DNA of 5,997 nt, taken from NCBI GenBank assembly GCA_030610965.1, contig JAUWQU010000270.1, positions 1 to 5,997 on the forward strand, given 5' to 3'. The notes under the pieces are model-generated. The model was not told the DNA's origin and ran no database searches. It saw only the letters and a list, made by a program, of their open reading frames with translations. Position numbers and translations under genes: made by a program. This DNA is from Phycisphaerae bacterium. GTDB lineage: Bacteria; Planctomycetota; Phycisphaerae; SM23-33. This document shows positions 1 to 5,746 of the stretch, piece by piece (within the stretch, counting starts at the first letter, position 1; the number at the start of each line of letters is the position of its first letter).

Positions 1-1
1 C

Positions 2-649
2 AATCCGCTGGTGCGGCGGCTGGGCATCCTTTCGGCGGATCGCATGCCCAACGTCTTTCTGCTCCGCCGCGACGGCGCCGTCGCGTGGAACGTATCCGGA
101 CTCAAGTACAGCGCCGATTTCGGTTATCCGTTTGCGGTCTACCTCGCCATGAGAGTCCACATGGAGGTGTGTGACGCCGAAACCGCGTACAGTGCATTGC
201 AGCAGGGGGATTTCCGGACAGCCGCCCGCTACTTTGCGGTTCCCTTTGACCCCGAAGGGGACCAACGATACCGCTGGGCCACCCCGCGGTTTCACGGACG
301 CGCTCTGGCGCACATGGGGCTGAAGGATTGGGCTGCGGCCCTTGATGACATTGACATGGCCATAGCTGAGCACAAGCTGCAACACTTCCCGCAAATGACG
401 AGGAAAGGACGAAGAGTGGCCGGCTGGCGAAAGGCTATGGCCAACATGATTGTTTCGAAGCCGTGCGACGTCCTTCAAGAACTCTGGCTCACTCGGGCGA
501 TCATCCTCGATCGATTCGGACGAAAGGAAGAGGCCGGTGCGTTGCGAAAGCGTGCCGCCGCTTCGGCCTCGCCGCATCCCACGACGCCTTACGGGCTGTT
601 CCACGAGAAGCTGAAGAAGATCAGGCTTACTCAGCACTCAGGAAAGTAG
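2..649 (+). CDS. 3' end of an exported TPR / degenerate thioredoxin-like family protein (copy 1)
   Basis: The reading frame is open to the left edge (N-P-L before the GTG at 11), so this is the C-terminal part of a longer gene and 11 is not its start. The translation aligns end to end with residues 743-940 of the next gene: about 84 of 120 residues are identical over the first part, and 83 of the first 100 bases match 2882-2981. It holds the last strands of a thioredoxin/AhpC-like fold (RMPNVFLLRRDGAVAW, with a proline at the cis-Pro position, codon 47-49), then a TPR-like helical pair ending HGRALAHMGLKDWAAALDDID, then a conserved tail with TTPYGLFH. Compared with copy 2 it carries about 19 extra residues between the TPR and the tail (within 374-463). 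Its stop lies 7 nt before the next ATG, so the two are probably co-transcribed. Its biochemical function is unknown. Confidence 0.85.
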   Translation, partial: NPLVRRLGILSADRMPNVFLLRRDGAVAWNVSGLKYSADFGYPFAVYLAMRVHMEVCDAETAYSALQQGDFRTAARYFAVPFDPEGDQRYRWATPRFHGRALAHMGLKDWAAALDDIDMAIAEHKLQHFPQMTRKGRRVAGWRKAMANMIVSKPCDVLQELWLTRAIILDRFGRKEEAGALRKRAAASASPHPTTPYGLFHEKLKKIRLTQHSGK

Positions 650-656
650 CCGGGTC

Positions 657-3479
657 ATGAAAAGACGAACAATGGTTGGCGTGTTATGCTTGATAGTGAT
701 GGTTCTGATGGGCGTATGCCCTGATTCGGTGGCGGCCCAGCCGCAGGGAACGTCTAAACCGGTCGCCGGCCCCCGCATACCTGAGAGCAAGATCGCCGCT
801 CTGGAAGCGGAGTTGAAGCAGCATAGAGCGGATGGGACATCCTCTGCCAAGAGGCGGAGAGCCTTCAAGAACATTGCTCGTAGGGGAGCAGCACTTCTGG
901 AAGCATCCCCGGCCGCACCCAACCGGTACCGTGTACTGGGGATCGTGCTTCAGAGCCAGAAGCGATTGGTTGGTCTGGAGAATTCCGACCGGAATCGCGG
1001 CGAGCTTTTTGATACGTGCAAGGAACTGGCCCAAGCCCCCGACGAGTATGCCGACTTGCGTTTGGAAGCGGACCTGCTGCTGTCGGAGAGAGGCCTCGCG
1101 CGGAAGGATGCTACATTGTCCGAACGTGCGCAGGCGCTTGCGAAGCTGGTTGCGCGTTACCGCGACACACCGGCTGAAGCAAAAAGCCTGATGATGGCCG
1201 TGCTGATCGCCCCGAAACTCGAGGCGTTCGCCCTGGAGACGGAAATCTTCGATACCCTGAGCGAACGTTTCGGGGGCGACCTGGAGATCATCGAGTTTCG
1301 CCGCAAGCATCTGGGGTTCAGCAACCTGTACGTGCTGTTCGCGGGAACGTACACCCGCGCGGACGGCGTTGCCTTGCGTTTCCCGATCGACTGGATGGGG
1401 CGGCAGGGCGTCATGGTGTTCTGGTCGCGTCAGACGCCGGGCTTCGAGGCGTACCTCAAGCTGGTCAAGGAGCAGGAGGATCGACTGCCGGGCCGGTTCG
1501 AGGTCCTCAGTTTCAACGTCGACGAACTGCCCGACGCGGGCGCGTCGACGCTGAAAGCCCTGGGCCTCAACTGGACGGTCATGCGGCTGCCCGGCGGCAA
1601 GAAGAGCCAGGCATATCGCACCTACGCGGTAAAGGACCCCGTCGGCGTCTTCGTCAACGCATACGGGCACGCCACGCTGGCACCGACAATTCTGGATTCG
1701 GATCTGGCGGTCCAGGCCAGGCTCGGCGTGCGCGGCGCGGCCACGCCGCTGCTCACCTGGCCCCACCGCCTCTTCGACGCGCGCTGTCTGGCCCAGCTAC
1801 GGTCGCTGCTGGTGGGCGATTTCCTTGTCATGGAGCCCGACGGCCCCCTGGACCCGGCCTTTCCCCCCGAGTTGGCGATGGCCTTGACGGACCAGGACAA
1901 TAGGGCCTCCGCCGAGCTGAGTTGTACTGCCGATTCGGTTCCCGTTGAGACGTTACGCGCCATCCAGGAGTGTTTCACGCCGGCGCCTTTCCGCTACCGG
2001 CTGACCGCCGCCGAGGCCCTGGCCAAATACGAGAAGGCCGAGAAACTCTGCGGCGAGGCCGTCAAGCAGCACCCCGACGCGCCGGACCTCTGGATCGTGC
2101 GCAACCGCCGGATCGTCGCCCTGATGGGGATGTGGAATCTCGCCTGCGAGCCGAAGCACCTGGAATCCGCCGTCCGGGAGGCGCGGGCGATCATGGCGAA
2201 CAAGCTGCCTCGGGGAGCGGACGTCGTCGGTCGGTTCTGCCTGGCCACGGAAGCGATTCGGCGAGGCGATGCGGGCCCGGAGGTGATCCTATCGACCTTG
2301 ATTGACCGGACGGGCGGTGCCCGAGAGCCCGTTTCGGCGCTCGCGGCGGCGGCGATCCTGTCTCTGGACGCCGGCGCACTCGACCTGCACGAACGCTACC
2401 GCCGCGCCTTGCTGGAGACGCCGGATGTGGACAATCCCAGGCTATGGTCCGTTGCCTCGTTCCTGCGCGACCGGTACCACCGATTCCTTCTGTTCAAGGG
2501 CAACGACTACCAGCCCTCCCGTCAGAGACGCGGAGAGATACGCGGCTACATCGTGGCCCATGGGGAGCCCGCGGCGATCGGCCGTCTGCCGGAAGTGGAA
2601 CTCAAAGACCTCGACGGCGGCACGCTGAGACTGCCGCGTGAGAAGAGCGCCAAGCTGACGCTGCTGCTGTTCGTCGGACCGCCGGCCGACAAGGCAGAGA
2701 CCAAACTTTCCAGGGGCGTCATGAGCGTGATGCAATATACAGCGGAACTCCGCGACAGCCACGTCAACAAGGAACTCAACGTGATCGCGGCCTTTCTGTG
2801 CGACGACGCGAAGCGCGTTGACGCGGTGATGAAGGCGAACTCGTTGACCTGCCGGGCGGCCATGGTGCCCGGCGGCCTGGCCAATCCGATGGTGCGGCGG
2901 CTGGGCATCTTCTCGGCGGATCGCGTGGCAAACGTCTTCCTGCTTCGTCGCAATGGCACCGTCGCGTGGCACATGTCGGGCTTCTATTACAACGATTACG
3001 GTTTCCCGTTCGCCGCCTGTCTCGCCATGAAGGTCCACACGGAGGTCTGTGACGCGGAAGCCGGATTCCAGGCGTTGGAGCAAGGGGATTTCCGCAAAGC
3101 CATGCACTACTTCGCGGCCCCCTGGTCCCCCGATAGCGACCAGCGGTACCGGTGGGCCGCTCCCCGGCTCCACGGCCGCGCCCTGGCGCACATGGGCCTG
3201 AAAGATTGGGAAGCGGCCCTGGCCGACATCGACGCGGCCATCGAATCGCACGGCAAGGCGTTTGATGACGTGAAGACGGGTCCCTGCGATGTCATGGCGG
3301 AGATGCGGCCCATCCGGGCGACGATCCTGGATCAACTGGGCCGGAAGGAAGAGGCCGCCGTGGAGCGAAAGGCCGCGGCCGTTCCGGCTTCGGCGCACCA
3401 CACGACGCCGTACGGTCTGTTCCACGCGCGCCTGCGGGCGCTACGACGCAATCAGAACCAGGAAATGGAGAAAAAGTGA
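657..3479 (+). CDS. Exported 940-aa protein with two cysteine-less thioredoxin-like domains and TPR-like helices (copy 2)
   Basis: The ATG follows AGGAAAG (640-646) at good spacing. Residues 1-27 form a signal peptide: MKRRT, a hydrophobic core, probable cleavage after SVAA. Residues 40-220 look helical. Residues about 228-341 read as a thioredoxin/TlpA-like fold (VMVFWS at 252-257, FNVDE, then YAVKDPVGVFVNAYG with a cis-Pro candidate P328), but the CxxC site is TPGF (260-263). Residues 448-515 resemble TPR helices. Residues about 643-775 form a second redoxin-like fold (LPEVELKDLDGGTLRLP, LTLLLFVG, VFLLRRNGTVAW), with ADKA (677-680) where CxxC would fall and Ala758 at the cis-Pro position. 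Residues 800-865 are a TPR-like pair, followed by TTPYGLFH near the end. Redox catalysis is therefore unlikely; I infer a periplasmic or surface binding or scaffold role. It sits between copy 1 and the remnant of a further copy. The domain calls come from pattern reading, not a profile search. Confidence 0.85.
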   Translation: MKRRTMVGVLCLIVMVLMGVCPDSVAAQPQGTSKPVAGPRIPESKIAALEAELKQHRADGTSSAKRRRAFKNIARRGAALLEASPAAPNRYRVLGIVLQSQKRLVGLENSDRNRGELFDTCKELAQAPDEYADLRLEADLLLSERGLARKDATLSERAQALAKLVARYRDTPAEAKSLMMAVLIAPKLEAFALETEIFDTLSERFGGDLEIIEFRRKHLGFSNLYVLFAGTYTRADGVALRFPIDWMGRQGVMVFWSRQTPGFEAYLKLVKEQEDRLPGRFEVLSFNVDELPDAGASTLKALGLNWTVMRLPGGKKSQAYRTYAVKDPVGVFVNAYGHATLAPTILDSDLAVQARLGVRGAATPLLTWPHRLFDARCLAQLRSLLVGDFLVMEPDGPLDPAFPPELAMALTDQDNRASAELSCTADSVPVETLRAIQECFTPAPFRYRLTAAEALAKYEKAEKLCGEAVKQHPDAPDLWIVRNRRIVALMGMWNLACEPKHLESAVREARAIMANKLPRGADVVGRFCLATEAIRRGDAGPEVILSTLIDRTGGAREPVSALAAAAILSLDAGALDLHERYRRALLETPDVDNPRLWSVASFLRDRYHRFLLFKGNDYQPSRQRRGEIRGYIVAHGEPAAIGRLPEVELKDLDGGTLRLPREKSAKLTLLLFVGPPADKAETKLSRGVMSVMQYTAELRDSHVNKELNVIAAFLCDDAKRVDAVMKANSLTCRAAMVPGGLANPMVRRLGIFSADRVANVFLLRRNGTVAWHMSGFYYNDYGFPFAACLAMKVHTEVCDAEAGFQALEQGDFRKAMHYFAAPWSPDSDQRYRWAAPRLHGRALAHMGLKDWEAALADIDAAIESHGKAFDDVKTGPCDVMAEMRPIRATILDQLGRKEEAAVERKAAAVPASAHHTTPYGLFHARLRALRRNQNQEMEKK

Positions 3480-3623
3480 TGAATAGGCGAACAACCAGTC
3501 TCGTATTGTGCCTTCTGATGGCGGTTTGATCCCAGGATCCGTGATAAGATCATCAGAAAGGCTGACGACGGTCGTCGGCGCAAAGCTATCCAGGAAATCT
3601 CGGCTTACTCTTCTCAGCTATGA
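3479..3623 (+). pseudogene. Decayed 5' head of another copy of the tandem exported-protein family
   Basis: An ATG at 3479 overlaps the stop of copy 2 (TGATG) and keeps an upstream GGAG (3467-3470). It encodes MNRRTTSLVLCLLMAV and stops at 3527-3529. This matches the signal peptide of copy 2 (MKRRTMVGVLCLIVMVLMGV). In the next frame, 3531-3623 reads PRIRDKIIRKADDGRRRKAI and ends at a TGA. It lines up with residues 39-75 of copy 2 (PRIPESKI...RADG...KRRRAFKNIARR) with gaps. The simplest reading is a family member that kept its start and leader, suffered a frameshift plus internal deletions, and lost the rest of its body. The leader match is strong; the second part is weaker because it is short and gapped. 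A 16-codon coupling leader peptide is an alternative. Confidence 0.6.
3561..3579 (+). other. Short GC-rich hairpin inside the gene remnant
   Basis: GCTGACGA (3561-3568) pairs with TCGTCGGC (3572-3579) around a 3-nt loop, giving eight pairs including one G-T. No run of T follows, so it does not look like a rho-independent terminator. It may only reflect the remnant coding sequence, or it may slow read-through between copy 2 and the transglutaminase-like gene. Confidence 0.3.
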
Positions 3624-3672
3624 GGAGATTGTTCGCTGCCGATTCCGACAGCGATGATGGCATATCTACAAC

Positions 3673-3680
3673 AAAGGAAG
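3673..3680 (+). promoter_or_regulatory. Shine-Dalgarno site deciding the start at 3689
   Basis: AAAGGAAG lies 8 nt before the ATG at 3689. The in-frame ATG at 3620 has no comparable site and would put 23 polar and acidic residues ahead of an otherwise normal signal peptide. Confidence 0.7.
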
Positions 3681-3688
3681 ATCGAATT

Positions 3689-5587
3689 ATGAAGAAACAC
3701 GACACCATCAAGAGTGTATGGATCATGACGATCCTGGCCATATCGACATCCGTCTTTGCCGCGAGGAGACCAGCGCCGGTCAGCCTGACCCCCGAAGGGA
3801 AGAAACTCGAGGGACACTACAGCAAGATGCTGGCTGATCTAGAGGAAGAGATCAAGCGTCTGGAACCCAAGGTGGACGAAAAGAAGAAGGTCGAATTCAC
3901 CAAGCAGTTCGGCGCGCTTAGAAGTGTCCCACCTGTTACCAAGATCGTCATGGGCAAGGAAGTCTCCGTGAAATACGGCCCGGGCAACCCTGCCTTTGTT
4001 GAAAAACAGAAAGAGGTCCTTACCGCGGCCAGAGCTGTCATGAAGGACATTGAAGCATTTCTCGTCGGCGAGAAAGAGCAGACCATCATGGCCAAATTCG
4101 CATTACTGACGCATGCCACCCCGACTCGCCTGGCCGAGTTTGCGCAAAAGGGCAAAGAGGACAAAGCGCTGATCGATAAGCTCCTCAATGACGACAAGCT
4201 CGTCGTGCAGGTCATGACGCTGGGAGGGGCCAGCGGGGGAAATTACGGCCAGGCCATGCGAAACTACACGGCCATTCAAGAAGCCACCAAGCGTTCTCAC
4301 GAGGGTTTCTTTCAGGTTTGGGCCTTGGCTGCATCCCTCCAGTATACGGGCGATACCTATGTCTATCCCGACGTTCCCGCAGCCGAGTTCTTGGTCAAGT
4401 ACTACCTGAATTACCTGAAGGCATACGACGACGGCATACTGGATCCCGCCTTTTCTAAATTGGGCGGTACAGGATGGAACTATCGCTTTGTATTTCCAGA
4501 CTCCTACACGCTTGAAGATATCGACTGGATTAGAAAGGTGCTGCGCAACTACCGTCCCGATCACACTCGTCTGGAATACAGATGGCGCTACTGCCGTATC
4601 GTTAGAACCGACATTCCCTATACCTGCTCAGTCATGAGGCCCGTACGACCCGATTTGAACCTGTCGAGAATACAGGATTTTTTCCTCGAAGGCGGTATCT
4701 GCGGCCCCCGTGCTTTCGTCGGGCAAATATCGGGCTATGCTTTTGGGATACCTACTCGTCGCGCACCCTCCCCGGGTCATGGCGCCATGGCGCACTGGAC
4801 TCCGGACGGTTGGACGACGGTCCTGGGACCACACTTTTATTTCTGCAAACACATCAATGGAATGCCACCCATGGATTTTCTATTGGAATCACAGGCGCAA
4901 CAAGATCCCGAGGGGTTCAAACAGGTGCTGATGCGTGAGCGGTTAGGGAAAGCACTGGGCGAAGATGCCCCGCGTAACCTCGGATCAAGCGGTGGTTTCT
5001 GGCGATTGCTTGGTTTCTACAGAAAACAGGCCATCGTCGAAGATCAGAAAATAGAAGACATAGGGGCGACGGGTGAGGAACTCGCAGAATCTAATGTGAG
5101 TAGCGAGAAGGAAAAGATCGAGCAGTTAGTGATCCCTGAGAAGTTTCGGAAGATCACCGTGGCCAAGGATGGCACAATAACCATTCCCGTAGCGGCATGT
5201 AGATCACCGAAGAACGGTGAGAAGATAAGATTCATGGAGACCATAGACGGGGATGCGATACAGGTGCATTACAGCCTCGGCGGCGGGCGACCGGAATTGC
5301 TCAGCTACACTATATCTCTCCCCAAAGCCGGAAAGTACGAATTCACCGCGCATGTATGTAGCGTTACCGTGGACAGACAATTCCTGCTTCGCGTCAACAG
5401 GAGAACTCTCGTGGATGTCGACATTCCCTACACCAAAGCCGACTGGATGGATACCAAACCCGTTGAACTCGAATTGAAAGAGGGACGAAACCAGATCTTA
5501 TATACCCAGAAAACCCCGAATAAAGGACTTAGTATCAAGTACTTTAAGTTGAAGCCGATGGCAGAAATGCAGAGAAAGGTCCTATGA
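3689..5587 (+). CDS. Exported transglutaminase-like protein with C-terminal beta-sandwich domain (632 aa)
   Basis: The start is set by AAAGGAAG and a signal peptide (MKKHD, hydrophobic core, cleavage near SVFA-A). Residues about 42-67 are charged and coiled-coil-like. Residues 175-220 (GGASGGNYGQAMRNYTAIQE...) are helical. Residues 335-377 carry a transglutaminase-like core: GGICGPRAF with the nucleophile candidate Cys338, GIPTR, then PGHGAMAHWTPDGW with His364 as the likely catalytic His. The third residue, usually Asp after the GW, is not evident (GWTTVLG). Residues about 488-623 look like a jelly-roll carbohydrate-binding or galactose-binding-like domain (LPKAGKYEFTAHV, ELKEGRNQILY, SIKYFKLKP). 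By family, such proteins are thiol enzymes acting on peptides or amides; the substrate here is unknown. The gene has lower GC than its neighbours (57 of 120 G+C at 4381-4500), suggesting separate acquisition. Its stop overlaps the next ATG (ATGA). Confidence 0.8.
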   Translation: MKKHDTIKSVWIMTILAISTSVFAARRPAPVSLTPEGKKLEGHYSKMLADLEEEIKRLEPKVDEKKKVEFTKQFGALRSVPPVTKIVMGKEVSVKYGPGNPAFVEKQKEVLTAARAVMKDIEAFLVGEKEQTIMAKFALLTHATPTRLAEFAQKGKEDKALIDKLLNDDKLVVQVMTLGGASGGNYGQAMRNYTAIQEATKRSHEGFFQVWALAASLQYTGDTYVYPDVPAAEFLVKYYLNYLKAYDDGILDPAFSKLGGTGWNYRFVFPDSYTLEDIDWIRKVLRNYRPDHTRLEYRWRYCRIVRTDIPYTCSVMRPVRPDLNLSRIQDFFLEGGICGPRAFVGQISGYAFGIPTRRAPSPGHGAMAHWTPDGWTTVLGPHFYFCKHINGMPPMDFLLESQAQQDPEGFKQVLMRERLGKALGEDAPRNLGSSGGFWRLLGFYRKQAIVEDQKIEDIGATGEELAESNVSSEKEKIEQLVIPEKFRKITVAKDGTITIPVAACRSPKNGEKIRFMETIDGDAIQVHYSLGGGRPELLSYTISLPKAGKYEFTAHVCSVTVDRQFLLRVNRRTLVDVDIPYTKADWMDTKPVELELKEGRNQILYTQKTPNKGLSIKYFKLKPMAEMQRKVL

Positions 5588-5682
5588 ACGAACATGCCCT
5601 TCTGATCGAGGCGGAATCCTTCAACGACCTTGGCGGATGGACGCTGGACACGCAGTTCACCCACAGCATGGGGTCGCCGTAA
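5584..5682 (+). pseudogene. Orphan 5' head (32 codons) of an exported-protein/oxidoreductase-type gene, truncated
   Basis: The ATG overlaps the stop of the transglutaminase-like gene (ATGA) and follows GAAAGG (5574-5579), so it is placed as a coupled downstream gene. It encodes MNEHALLIEAESFNDLGGW, then TLDTQFTHSMGSP, then TAA. From memory, IEAESF.DLGGW...D.QF...MGSP is the N-terminal signature of large planctomycete proteins, often annotated FAD-dependent oxidoreductases, in which the chain continues with Tyr-Leu-Leu-Ala-His. Here the codon after SPY would begin is a stop, and the following C-rich sequence shows no sign of that continuation in any frame. I read it as the surviving head of a gene whose body was deleted. 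The parent family is inferred from recall; the truncation itself is visible. Confidence 0.6.
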
Positions 5683-5746
5683 ACCCCCCGCCCCCCGGCA
5701 GAGTCGCACGCGGGCGGCTCGCAAGAGGAAGAATAGAGCCCCCCGA

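Noticed and set aside
684..1766. Long minus-strand open frame (360 codons) opposite copy 2
   Set aside because: It lies wholly inside a well-supported plus-strand gene. Its product is rich in Arg, Gln and Gly with no recognisable domain, as expected for a shadow frame in GC-rich DNA.
2442..3425. Long minus-strand open frame (327 codons) opposite the copy 2 C-terminus
   Set aside because: It overlaps the most conserved part of the tandem family on the other strand and shows no signal peptide, domain or ribosome-binding site of its own.
3629..3658. Possible promoter (TTGTTC ... GATGAT, 18-bp spacer) before the transglutaminase-like gene
   Set aside because: Both boxes match poorly, and the gene is plausibly read through from copy 2. 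It is no better than chance.
3620..3688. Upstream in-frame ATG for the transglutaminase-like gene, overlapping the remnant's stop (ATGA)
   Set aside because: It has no Shine-Dalgarno sequence and would add 23 polar residues before a normal signal peptide. The ATG at 3689 has AAAGGAAG at 8 nt.
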